Source of the DNA: Icerya purchasi
Lineage: Eukaryota > Arthropoda > Insecta > Hemiptera > Monophlebidae
Direction of reading: 5' to 3'
NCBI GenBank assembly: GCA_039619475.1
Contig: CM077115.1
Coordinates: 26,797,083 to 26,861,082 of the forward strand
DNA: 64,000 nucleotides
Below, one piece after another: positions 44,280 through 55,250 of this stretch. The notes beneath the pieces were generated by a model. It did no database searches, was not told the DNA's origin, and worked only from the letters and a program-made list of their open reading frames with translations. Position numbers and translations under genes: made by a program. Positions within the stretch are counted from its first letter, which is position 1, and the number at the start of each line of letters is the position of its first letter.

Positions 44280-45482
44280 ACTCAGTTTTATCCAATAATA
44301 GTTTAGTTTTATCTAAGTTTATCTGTAATCCTTTGTCGTCTAACCAATGGTGTTAATGTTATTTAAATCTTCTTGGAGTTGTATTTCCGCTTTAGCGATA
44401 TATTTATCTGTTGTTATCAGTGCTATGTCATCCGCATGCGCAAAGATTTTTCCATGTTTCACGAGTTTTCGTATGTTCCTTATGTAGATTAAGAACAATA
44501 TTGGGGCTACAATAATATCTTGCAATACGCTGCATTTCATTGAGAGAGTTTTGCTGTATGTATTGCCTATCCTAACTGTGCCACTTCTGTTATTCAAGTA
44601 ATCTGCAAAAACCGATTTAGTCCCTTTCCTACACAATCGCTATATTTCTCAGTTCATTTAATGGAGTATTATGGTGTCTAACGGAGTCAAAAGCCTTTGA
44701 TAAGTCAATGAACAACACTAAACAATGATTTCGTGTCGATAAATTAGTATAAATGAAATCCGTAAAGTTACCTAACAGCGTTGAGGTATTATTATCCTTT
44801 TGAAACGCGTACTGATGCTCTGGTATAATATTATTTATTGTAATCTACTTCTGTAGTTGATTTCCAATGTGTTTTTCCATGATTTTCTCTATTATTGATT
44901 GTTTAACTATACTCGTAGGTCTCTAATTAATGTAATTCGTGAATTCACCTCTTTTATTATAAATATATGGGTCTTATTTCAGCTATTTTTAGTTCACCCG
45001 GTGGTGTCGTTGCTGTACGAGTCATTAACTATTTTGGTAATATATAGAGTAATCTTAAGTTTTACATCTTTTGTCCTTATCCTATCCGAACCCTGGTCTT
45101 TCTTGGCATTTATCTATTATACTTATTATCTGTTCGTTGGTAAGAAGATTAAAGTTTTGCGTTATGTTCTGAATAATTTCTTTGGATAGCTTATTATTAC
45201 GTGCGTGTTTGTATACTGTATTATTAAAAAAATTTATGAAATTATTACTTATTAATTTGAGATTCGAATCTCTTTATAATGTTACAAAATTGCCGCGTCA
45301 ATTAAATTGTTTTTATATTTACCTATTACCTCATTGACTTTGTTTCCACATTTTCTTCTGATAACCTCTATCATTTTCTATTATCGTTCTACACCGCAGT
45401 TGTCCTTATTTATTGTAATGGTTTTGGTATTCCTAATTTTTTTATATTGTTTTCTGAAATATTTATTAAAGTTTGACTTCCA

Positions 45483-48411
45483 TTGAATAAAGAGTTTTTT
45501 CATTTATTAGGTTCAAGATATGATTCCTACAATGAACAGTATGAAATAACACAGCCGAATATTGCAATAGCCTATAATAAAAATATAAACTTGTCAATAA
45601 TAGGAACAACTCAAAATATCATTTCAATTAAAATAGGAAATTATATTTTATTTGCGTCCTACTTTTCCCCTAATGAAAGTCTATAGATCCACACATTCTT
45701 ATAATTAACCATTTAATCACACAATTTCAGGAATTAAAACCGATACTGTTAGGTGATTTTAACGTTAGATCAACGATATACGAAAATTTAAACAATATAA
45801 ACTATAATACGAAAAGAGCAGAAAAATTCGAAGAATTCCTATTTGCCAATGATCTAAGCGTCTGTGTAATCCTTATAACATAAAAACTTTTAACAATCAC
45901 AGTGGGAGCAGTGTAATTGATCTTATAATTGTCCACGAAGCAATCAGCCAGAACATTAGAAATATAAAAATATTACCTTCTTCAGTAACGCAACACTTAA
46001 CAATATGTCTGCAACTCGCAATAAGGAAAGATAGTAAATCACTAAATGAAAATACACAAACAGTTGACTATGAGATCTTTCAAAAACAAATTATAAATGT
46101 TCTACCTCAAATAAAACGAAAAATAGAACACATTGAAAAAGTAACTAAAAAAAAAAAAGATTTAGAAAACGAAATCATAGAATTTACAAACATAATAAAA
46201 GCACTAATCCACAATTCACTTACAAAAACAAAAATTCGCGACACACCTTATTGGAATGAAAAAAATTAGAAAGCTTTAAAAAGATACTAAAAAAACTACA
46301 AAGGAGACTATACAAAAGCAAAAATAAAACAAATAATAAAGTGGAATCATTAAGGATTAAAATTAGAAAACTGAAAAAAGAATACAAGGAAGAACTGCAG
46401 TCATCAAAGCATGAAAAATGGAAAGAACTGATTAATTCATCGACAATCTGGGGCAAGCCGTATAAAATATGTATGGACAAAACTAAACAAAGAGTAGACA
46501 TGCCTGCTTTTAATGTCGGTGGATCCATCGTACACGATAACATTGAAAAACATAAAATAATTTTTGCTGAATTATTTCCAAACCGAACACTTAAGTTGCA
46601 ACCGACTCAGCCAGATAAAACTCTTCAAATATGTGAAAACGAATTAACTACAACAATCAAAAAACTGAACAATAGGAAAGCCAATGGACAAGATCAAATT
46701 TCTAACAAGATGATTAAACTTCTTCACAAAGTAGACGAAAAAATATTTAAATCTATTTATCAAAAATGTATCGAACTAAATTATTTCCCTAACGTCTGGA
46801 AACAAGGAAAAATTAAAATAATAAACAAACCTGGAAAAGATTTAACAAATCCGAAATCATACAGGCCTATAAACGCTACTGTTTAGTTTAAGTAAAATAT
46901 ACGAAAAAATAATAAAAAATTTTCTGGATACAGAAATAAAAGAAAAAACGATTTTAAACGAAAATCAGTTTGGCTTTCTTAAAAACAAATCAACCGAGCT
47001 AGCAATAAAAAAGTTATGCGATTACATTGAAAAATATAAAAAACGAACAAGACATACGTTACTAATCAGCTTTGACATATCCGGAGCATTTGATCAAATA
47101 AAAATTGATGAAATCTTAAAAATAATGAAAAGAAAAAATATATCTGGTACAATACAAACTATAATTCGTAACTACTTAACAGATAGAAGAATCGGTTTAT
47201 TTAATCAAGAAAACAAAATCCTATACAACAGGAGTGTCAACTCAGGAGTACCACAAGGTTCGGTTCTAGGGCCAGTACTCTTCAACATAGCAATGAGCGA
47301 AGTTCATAATTTGCATTTCAGTCAACACTGCAATATGATAAGCTACGCAGACGATATAATGTTAGTAGCAGGAATTAATAAAAAAGACGAAGTTTACAAT
47401 ATAAATGAAACAATAAAAAAATTGAGTCAAAAAACATTCAAAACTTAGGCTTACAATTCAACATAAATAAAATCCAAGCACTACTAATAAGTAGAAAACA
47501 AGACAGGGAAGAAATGATACATTGCATTGAACAGCACTTATGCATAAATAACGACAAAAACTAAAAATAGTAAAAGAAATAAAATACTTGGGAATAATCA
47601 TAGACACAAATTTAAATTTTGGAAAACACATCGAATTCATAATAGACAAGATTAAAAAAATTTATTTCAAATTAAGATCACTATATTCAAATATGTTCGG
47701 TTTCAAATATAAAGATAGAATAGTACTCTACAAAGCCATTTTTGGATCAATAACAGAATACTGCTCTACAGTATATTTTCCAGTTTTACGAGAAAAAGAC
47801 AAGAATAAGCTGTTAAAATTACAAAGGAAAATATTAATAGGAACAATCTCTGGTTATTATCGCACAATATCGTATACTTCAGTCAACATCATAGCAATAA
47901 TAATACCTGTAGACTTAAAGTTACAAACTGTAAACCAAATCAAAACATGCAAACAAGAAGAACTAAAATTTTAGACAAAAAAACGTTACGAAAACAGATC
48001 AATAAAATTAATTCAAATAGTATACGACTTTGGCAACTCAGATGTGATAAATCAAATACTGGAAGAGTAACAACACGGGAAATAGTTCCAAACGTAGAAG
48101 AAAGACTACAAATGAAACATTTTTATACCGATTATAACTTCACTCAATTTTTAACCAGACATGGAAATATAATGGGGTGTCTATATGAAACGATTTAAAA
48201 TTGCTGAAACAGACATCTGTATAGACTGTAAAGAGAAAACAGACGATTGTTTTCATTCGATTTTCGAATGCAATAAGTTTAAAAACGAAAGAGAAAAACG
48301 GAAAATAATAAAAAAACCAATAACCGAAATACATAAAAAAAACTTTTTTAATTTGATCAGCTTTGTCAACCATGTAATGAATAACAAAACAAAACACATC
48401 AACAACAAATA
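45483..48411 (+). pseudogene. R1-like EN-RT polyprotein pseudogene
   Basis: Endonuclease: YILFASYFSPNESL then LLGDFNVRSTIYENLN and SGSSVIDLIIVHEAI. RT in segment 46341-46886 has IKKLNNRKANGQDQISNKMI and PGKDLTNPKSYRPIN. After a frame change LNENQFGFLKNKSTELAIKK and LLISFDISGAFDQIK (motif A) follow. Segment 47125-47448 has SGVPQGSVLGPVLFNIAMSE and SYADDIMLVAG, intact motifs B and C. IKYLGIIIDTNLNFGKHIE follows at 47588. The C-terminus has FTQFLTRHGNIMGCLYETI and CIDCKEKTDDCFHSIFECNK, the CCHC module. Around five frameshifts break the frame, but catalytic motifs survive, suggesting moderate age. Confidence 0.88.
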
Positions 48412-48497
48412 ATAACAGTAACAATCAGAAACTCTGGCTGAAAAACCGCAAGGTACAGCAGAGTAAATAAATAAATAAATAAAAAAAAAAAAAAAAC
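45483..48497 (+). mobile_element. R1-like non-LTR retrotransposon, 5'-truncated
   Basis: Plus-strand element with a poly-A-type tail (TAAA repeats then an A run) at about 48465-48497. It starts inside the AP-endonuclease domain; ORF1 is absent. The encoded protein has EN, RT and a C-terminal CCHC module but no RNase H, as in the R1 group. It begins a few bases from the opposite-strand element at 43498-45480. Confidence 0.85.
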
Positions 48498-48859
48498 CTT
48501 CGTAAAACTTAAATAGCCTAATAGATTTTGAGGTACATTCTCCATTTCTTATTTTTGTAATCGACTTTTATCAACATTTTGTGTAGTTTTTTTTATACGT
48601 TGGTTTATTTTCTGTTTTCTTCTCTGTAACTTCCTAATTTACATAGTTCAGAATTAAAATGTTTAAAATACATCGTAGTAGGGATTTCATATTACTGCTG
48701 AAGCATGGTGACCATTTCAAGCTTTATTTTGATACCAATTTCCGGTATAAATAAAATAAATACATTAATAATACCAGTGATAATAATAGTGGTAATAATA
48801 ATGTTATTCTTATACAGTAGTATCAAACGTCAAGAAACAAAAAAATTCTCAAAATAGTT
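48498..48859. other. AT-rich stretch, no gene recognised
   Basis: Follows the poly-A of the R1-like element; TAA-rich near 48765-48800. Confidence 0.35.
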
Positions 48860-49390
48860 TAACACCAGAAATGGTACTACGGTTTTCTCCACCCACCTTA
48901 TTTGCAGAACTTTTCGCGATTAAATTCAACAAGTTCCTTTCGTTTTTTTATAATTTTCTCAGAGACTCGTTTACATACCTTCCTATGGTTATTATCCTTT
49001 CGTCATCCAAAACAACATTCAGTTGCAAAAGAGCTAATTCCCACAATACATTTGTCCAATATGTAGTAGATGTTGTATGGATTCCTTCCCATATTGATAT
49101 TCCAAACAACTCATTGGCAGATGTAGCAGCTAATGAAGCCACTAACCTTCTTCTAGTTCCAGATATTGGGATCCCGATCTTTGATGTGGAGATTTTCATA
49201 CGACCTAAAGGAAATCAGCGGCTCGATATTCCACTATCAAACAAACTTCGTTCGATCCAAGAACCCCGCTATAACTATGGGATAACATTCTTTTCTTTTA
49301 ACCGGAGGGAGACAATTATTGTTGCGCAGCTATGCATGGTCCACAACACTGGTAGTATCTCGCACAGTTATCTACTTAGGAATTAACTTC
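48860..49390 (+). pseudogene. Non-LTR RNase H domain fragment (open frame)
   Basis: An open frame of 171 residues (48871-49386) holds the second half of an RNase H domain. FSPPTLFAELFAIKFNKF corresponds to the AE motif (catalytic Glu). VVDVVWIPSHIDIPNNSLAD matches W.PSH.GI.GNE.AD, with the His and final Asp in place. RRETIIVAQLCMVHNTGSIS followed by HSYLL matches the R...L.RLR.GHT...H.YLL segment found after RNase H in I/Jockey-group elements. The first Asp (TDGS motif) lies outside. It is not LINE-A, whose sequence differs. A stop-free remnant, not a gene. Confidence 0.75.
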
Positions 49391-49439
49391 TGTCCTTTTC
49401 TCGCCCTATCTCGTTTTAGTTACGATTTCGAATTTTTTG

Positions 49440-50465
49440 ATTAACTTGTCCTCTGTTTAGTCATCAACGTCACACTTTAAATTACCCCTCTCCACCTCTT
49501 TCTGAAATACTAAAACAAAATCAGTAAGTCTGAAGAAGCTAAGTCGGGAGGGTATGGGAAGTGATCAAACACTTTCCACTTAAAATCCGTCAGTAAAATG
49601 CGAGTGAGAACAGCCGTACGCGGACGGACGTTGCAAGAGAATGATCTTTACTTAATTTTTCGTGGTGGTTTCGATTTAATTGCATCACGCAGGCGCATAA
49701 GAGTATCGAAGTTCCTTCCACGATTGATAGTCGAGCCTTGCAGGATAGTTATTTAATCAACAAACCGCCCCCTTACAGTTTCAAAAAAGCAGTAGCCATA
49801 ATAATTTTGCCTGCCAACGGGATTTCTCAAAATTTTTCCAACTCTTTGAAATTTATTTGGCTAGATGATTTTGGTAGTGCATCCACGTTTCACCTCCAGT
49901 CACGATATGGTCTAAAAAAAGCGTCACCTTCCGTCTGGTACTGGGTAACGCGAAGTTTAAAGCGCCGCCGCGCAACGTTGGTCAAGGTGTGATCCTGCCA
50001 GCTGTCGCACTATACAACGCTTCGATAAGAATCCGATACGCTGAAGTATGACTGTCCAACGCGTATAAATGCTCGATGGTGTCGTATGGTGTGGTGCTCG
50101 CCGTTCGCCGCATCAGATTGACGATCTTTCCGTTCTACTGTTTTCAAACGATATTGTTCGCTGGCTCATAACGTTGTCTTTTTCGTACACAGTACATAAT
50201 CGACGGTAAAATTCAGTCACTTTTTCTGCGTTCAAGAATCGAATAACTATACGCACTACACAATCGGACACGGTCGTGCAGCAGTTGTCGCATGGTAAAA
50301 CGTGTCTAACGCGCAAAATATCAAAACGTATCACTTCAAAAATTTTGATCGCAGACTTGGCAAAACTTCGTCGATAACCTTCCACTGCGTTCACAGATCA
50401 GTTTTACCCGGAGCCAGGCAGAAAAAATTTGTGCAATAACTTTCGGAGCAGCCCTCGTACTTAGG
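49440..50465 (-). pseudogene. mariner transposase pseudogene
   Basis: Minus strand, 5' to 3': TACGAGGGCTGCTCCGAAAG at 50462-50443 looks like a mariner terminal repeat. FLNAEKVTEFYRRLCTVYEK and NVMSQRTI follow (N-terminal helix-turn-helix). GRPSDAANGEHH-like text comes near 50110. A broken DETW region (GDAFFRPYRDWR in shifted frame) lies near 49930. QGSTINRGRNFDTLMRLRDA is near 49720. NVRPRTAVLTRILLTDFKWK and VFDHFPYPPDLASSD end the match near 49530, the N.RPH and PPYSPDLAPSD landmarks of the DD34D catalytic core. The C-terminal part is very diverged and the second terminal repeat was not found. Multiple frame breaks. Confidence 0.85.
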
Positions 50466-50499
50466 CACTCTAGAAAATAAAAATATAGTATCTAAACAG

Positions 50500-51200
50500 A
50501 GTATAAAACAAATACCGGAAAGTTAACTAAATGCTAGAACTACTATCAAAGCGATAAATACATATGCAATCCCAATCTTAACATATACTTTTAGAATCCT
50601 TAAATGGTCAGAATCGGATATAGTACAAATAGAAATAAAAACAACGTAATAAATCACCAACAAATAAAAGTTGCACAACCTCGTAACGAAGATGGGGCAA
50701 GAGACTAATAAATATTCAATTTTTGCGAGTTCGCAAATGTAGGAAATGATAACATTTTTAAAGAAAAAGTCTTAATACGATAGTTGTAAATAATAACAAA
50801 AAAAATTCCGCTAAACCAGATCCCGAAGGAATAAGTATACAAAAAAATATATACATATATATACATACGTATATATAAAAAAACATGCAAAATGCGAAAG
50901 CAAGGCAGATGATAAACATGAAGGTGAAATGGACGTGTTAGCATTCAAGTCATGGTTAAAAATTGGATAATGATGGCTAAAACAGAGGAATTTTTTTCTC
51001 TTTGTAATACAAGGTCAAGTAATAGTCGCAAATAATTACTAAAAACACATAATGAAGAAAGAAAGAAATAATTTATGTCAAATATGCAAAAGAAACGGTA
51101 AAACTATCGATTATATACTCTATATGTAGCTACAGTATAACGGCTGCAAAAGAATTTTTAAATTGCTATAAGTAATAATATTTTACATGTACTTAACCGG
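50500..51200 (+). pseudogene. R4/Dong-like LINE C-terminal fragment
   Basis: Forward frames give AINTYAIPILTYTFRILKWS then ESDIVQIEIKT, matching AINTWAIPV.RYS.GI..W...D...+.RK characteristic of R4/Dong-type LINEs. A PRNEDGARD segment (usual PR..GGRGL) comes near 50680. Then near 50985-51120 come FVIQGQVIVANNY and NLCQICKRNGKTIDYIL, where the usual C..C....ET..H...GC module is recognisable but the His has become Tyr. Many stops; no RT catalytic motif is present. Confidence 0.65.
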
Positions 51201-52660
51201 AAAATTATGAAGAAATATATAATATGAGAAATAAAACACCATGTCATAAATATGCAGCAAGAAAAATATTAGATAATCTTTGGGAATAAGTGACCGGAAA
51301 ATAAATGAAAATAATCCGAATGTGATAACAATTGAACTAAGAAAAAGTTGAAGGAAAACCATATCTGAAGAGAAAATAAAATATATTGATCTATCTAACA
51401 AAATAAAATATGAAAATACAAAAGGCAATTATAGTAGCGATATGTAGAATAATACAAAAGGCAATTATAGTAACGATATGTAGAATAATACAAAAAGTAA
51501 TGGTGAAAAAGACTATACATCATCTAGAATATATCGAAATTATAAATAACACTATGATCAGTTGTCTAAAGTTCTTCACCAGTACCCTGGATTATAATTC
51601 CAAGATTTGGATGCATAACTATTATTACTAATAATATTAATAATAATAATCATAATTTCAATGAATAAATAAATGGAGGAATGTGAACTTTATTAAATAA
51701 AATAATAATAACAAAATAAAATAAATCGGCGTTGATTAAAATAGGTAATTTTTATAAATTATAAAAAAGTAGTAAACATAAAAAGTAGATTAAAGAAATA
51801 CTTAATTTCTCGTTTGAAATTGAAGAAATATATGCTAATGCAGAATTAATTAATATATCTGTTTCCAAATCAAGATATAAATAACAATAAATCAATAGAT
51901 AAATAAATAAATAAAGAAGCGGAAAAATTCATTTTAAATTAAAACCAATCCAAAATAGCATCAACAAGATAAAACAGGATCAGTCTCAAGCATGATGTTT
52001 CGTATGTTAAGGATTCTGTTTGTTAAGAGTTTACATTTACACGATGACACTCTAAATTCAAAACAAACATGTTCGATTTTAAATTTGTAACATCCGTCTA
52101 CATTATTTATCCAACATGCCCGTAAATGTCTACACTTATGTGTTTCAAAATTTTTGTGGCTTTATTGGTTTTTTTTTCAAAATTTTGTTAAAAAGGAAAC
52201 TTCTCATTAAAGGAATTAAAGTATGATTTTACACCCTCCAAATGTGATCATTACATTATAATAAGAAAAATATTATACGTAATATATACTGTGTGATGTG
52301 ATGAGTATTTGACTTCTTTTAACGGCAAAATTACAAAAAATTCGTAAACACAAACAAAAATGCGATCACTAATATATAATCAAAACTGTAGATGATAAAA
52401 AAAAAAAAAAGCATAAATAAATATATCACCAAATAAACTTGCTAAATATGAATGAAAAAAAAGAGATAAAATAACGAATGTGAATTAGAATCAAATTCGA
52501 TTAATTTATGTTACGTTTTAAATAACGGAGAGTTACACTAGTTGTAATGTGTCGTCCACTACATGATTTAAAGGTCCCCGATCATGCCGGAACTGAGGGT
52601 AATGTGACTCACTCGCTCAGTTATCTTCCTCTTCCGGTAGGTTCCTTCCTGTTTTCTCAT
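51201..52660. other. AT-rich stretch, no gene recognised
   Basis: A 36-bp unit containing GGCAATTATAGTAACGATAT is repeated about 2.3 times at 51410-51500. The rest is AT-rich with short A/T runs and no motif. Confidence 0.4.
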
Positions 52661-53205
52661 CTTCCAATATTACCAATATTACTAATATTACCAAATATTT
52701 TATTTTATTATGCGTTTTGTAATTGTATCCGGATTTACTATCAATATAGTATCAATCTCATTTGTATAATAATAATTCCACTGCTCGCGCAGCCATGCGC
52801 ATTTGTGGAACTTACATTTTTTTGTATTTTTATGTTAATTTAGTAAATACCAATAAATTTGATTTGATTTGATTTGATTACCAATATTACCAATATTACC
52901 AATATTACTAATATTACCAATATTACCAATATTACTAATATTACTAATATTACCAATATTACCAAATATTACCAATATTACCAAATATTACCAATATTAC
53001 CAATATTACCAATATTACCAATATTACCAATATTACCAATATTACCAATATTACCAATATTACCAATATTACCAATATTACCAATATTACCAATATTACC
53101 AATATTACCAATATTACCAATATTACCAATATTACCAATATTACCAATATTACCAATATTACCAATATTACCAATATTACCAATATTATCAATATTACCC
53201 TTCTG
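52661..53205 (+). repeat. 9-bp satellite (CCAATATTA)n
   Basis: A short block at about 52661-52690 and a long block from about 52879 to 53200, with more than 20 perfect consecutive units after 52985. Variants ACTAATATT and CCAAATATT concentrate at the left edge. The long Ile-Leu-Pro and Gly-Asn-Ile open frames over this array are artefacts of the 9-bp period. Confidence 0.97.
52695..52878 (+). mobile_element. Probable LINE 3' end with TTTGA tail
   Basis: The two satellite blocks are separated by about 185 bases ending AATAAATTTGATTTGATTTG. A pentanucleotide (GATTT)n tail is a common 3' end for some non-LTR elements. No coding motif remains, so this is inferred from position and tail only. Confidence 0.45.
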
Positions 53206-53214
53206 TTTGCAGTT

Positions 53215-53673
53215 GTTCATTCCAAACTATGGTTTAATCTCTTACGTTTCCTTATTTTCCAATCCGGATTCCTTTTCTTGTCTATTCAACCTTCCCTTCC
53301 TCGTTTCCCGTGGTTTCTTGACTTTCCTTCCATACGTCGCTTCAACCTCTCTGCGATTTGCCGCCTGCGCCTTAGGCACAGTTACTTCCTTCCTCGCTTT
53401 TACCTTCTTGTGCCGTCTCCTTATTGCACCCCTTCAATGTCCAATTTATTAGTGATCCCGATCACATGTTTTCTACTCCTCCCCCCTTTTACAAATCGGT
53501 ATTCCCACTCTATAAAGTGGTTCGTTTATTTTCTCCCTTCCTTCTCCTTCTGTTGTGCAGGTTCTTGATTATTTCTTGTCGACTATCTATGATCGTGTAA
53601 AAATCTGAGTCTCTTGCGAATTTTGTTCTCGGGCGAATGCTCTTGTAGACGAACCCGAAAAAAAAAAAAAAAA
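53215..53673 (+). mobile_element. LINE-A 3' fragment, plus
   Basis: Forward frame LSIQPSLPRFPWFLDFPSIR and then FNLSAICRLRLRHSYFLPRF aligns with LALQPSPSVSPWFNNFPSIS and ISSIVRLRFNHSLLPASRFR of the intact ORF2; SPYCTP corresponds to SPLCPF. The 3' end is TGTAGACGAACCCG followed by an A run at about 53657-53673. The 9-bp satellite abuts its 5' side. Confidence 0.8.
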
Positions 53674-54889
53674 AATCAAAATAGTGCTAATGAGAATGTG
53701 CGCGTGCCTGAAATCCTTTTGTCTGTCAGGGTAGCCAATTACCAACCGCCGCCAAGAAAAAAACGTCTACCCGATTCGATCGGCGGTCACCGGAGAAAAG
53801 GCAGGGGAAGATGAAAAAAAGTCGGAGGAGAAAGATTTTTTTAGGGCGAGTCAAAGTGGTCGTTTCAAGGTCAGACAAAAAAGTGAAAATTGCTAAAGGG
53901 TCGCGATTTACCGTTCCGCGGAATATATTTGTTTGCATTATTCGTCGTAGTGGCTTATACTTCCGGTATCAAAATTGTAAGTTCGGAAACGTGTAACAAA
54001 TCGCGGAACACAAACGTTAAGGTTCACAGCGTTCGACCGGTACCGAAAGATAGGAGCAGAGTATCGTAAAATATATTATTGCTAAAAAAATTCTCGTAAT
54101 TTAATAATCTTCATAAAAAATAATAATAGTAATAATAAATAATGAAATACTTTAAATTATCAAAATTCTAGTTCAATAAGATCTCGTGGTTGGCATCCCT
54201 GACAGCAAAAACACTTAAATAAATAGTTTATAACTTTTTAAACATGGCTGACTACGTGTTAAATCAAAAACAAAAAAACAAAAAGAAAACATTAGGTAAT
54301 GCATTCGACCGATTAATAATATTGATCATCTTTTTATTCTTACCAGCAGAACTCTTAAATGCATGCCGGAAAAGTCTGTTTATTTATATTTCGCGACGAC
54401 GTGGTTACTTCACAGGAATATCGAGCGAAGGTGTAATTTCTCTCTACTATAGCAGCGGATTGTCATAATCTTTTTCGGTCCTTGTTCATTTACCTCTACT
54501 TTACATTTGCGCTTGCCTTCTCTCTATATATATGAAGCCCGTTAATTGTTATTAGATATATCAGACTTCGACGCATCCATCGTCTTCCTAAAAGAACGTT
54601 CTTAGTAGTTCCGTTTAAAACCACAAAAATAAAAAAAGAATAGCTTATTAACGTCTTCAATAGCCTCATTTCGAGTAACGTAAACTCCAGGTGACCAATA
54701 AAAAACAATGACTAACAAATTCTATTCCCGTAAAACGCGACCTTTTTAATAATCTGTCAATATAAATAGACTGATGAATGGTTAAGACAAAATTTTAAAA
54801 ACGAATAATGGTGGTGTTTCCTATCAAATAGTAATCTTTCATTCAAATGCTTGGAAAAAAATATAATATAAGTAAGTATATATTTTTTC
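53674..54889. other. No gene recognised
   Basis: Slightly more GC-rich between 53700 and 53990, with small Arg/Lys-rich open frames on the plus strand and no domain. The rest is AT-rich. Confidence 0.35.
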
Positions 54890-55250
54890 CCAAAATTTGT
54901 AGCTTTCGACATCCCGAGGGCGCCTAATGCTGAAATTGGGAATCTGGATGTTCCAAATCAAAGAAATATCCGGCAATGCACGTATTTATAATCTTGTTCA
55001 ATATTTTTAACTATAATAGTCACGTCGTAAAGCGAGGGGACACGTCGTTTTTCTGCGCGCTTTTTGAACTTTTCGCCAACTTTGAAAATTTCGTTAAGGA
55101 AAATGAAATGTGATTTCGTTCCCGTCAAATACCATTTTTCCATCGATATATCACAGTTTGAAAGAAAAAATATTTTTTTCCAAAATTTGGAACTTTCTAA
55201 GCCCCCCCCCCCTACCCTACTCCCGAGGAGGTCTAAATATAAAATTGTGT
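54890..55250 (-). repeat. Repeat Y, second copy (inverted)
   Basis: The reverse complement matches 43040-43400: GTTCAAAAAGCGCGC, GAACATCCAGATTCCCAATT, TTTCATTTTCCTTAACGAAA and TTTTCAAAGTTGGCGAAAAG align with the other copy. A minus-strand open frame of 123 residues covers it, but the first copy is not open in the corresponding frame over its length, so coding is doubtful. Confidence 0.7.

Larger units (their letters stand above)
43498..45480 (-). mobile_element. CR1/L2-like non-LTR element, split by LINE-A
   Basis: Minus-strand RT element, interrupted at 44008-44279. Motifs in order: a degraded RPTSIVKQSIIEKIMEKHIG (RPIS.L....K..E) near 44900; IIPEHQYAFQKDNNTSTLLG near 44810; VLFIDLSKAFDSVRHHN (motif A) near 44700. 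Then come CSVLQDIIVAPILFLIYI (motif B, PQG lost) and FAHADDIALITT (YADD changed to HADD). After the LINE-A insert come ETVDNYKYLGIKVNN, ALCQSHLNYAVIALEKASK (thumb) and FKPETVSSLLNYNELVR. It ends in an A-rich tail at about 43500-43525. Stops and frame breaks show decay. The clade is inferred from motif style and absence of RNase H. Confidence 0.78.

Noticed and set aside
52874..53452. A 192-residue frame rich in Ile-Leu-Pro
   Set aside because: It is the translation of the 9-bp satellite followed by a LINE-A fragment; opposite-strand frames over the same array are equally long.
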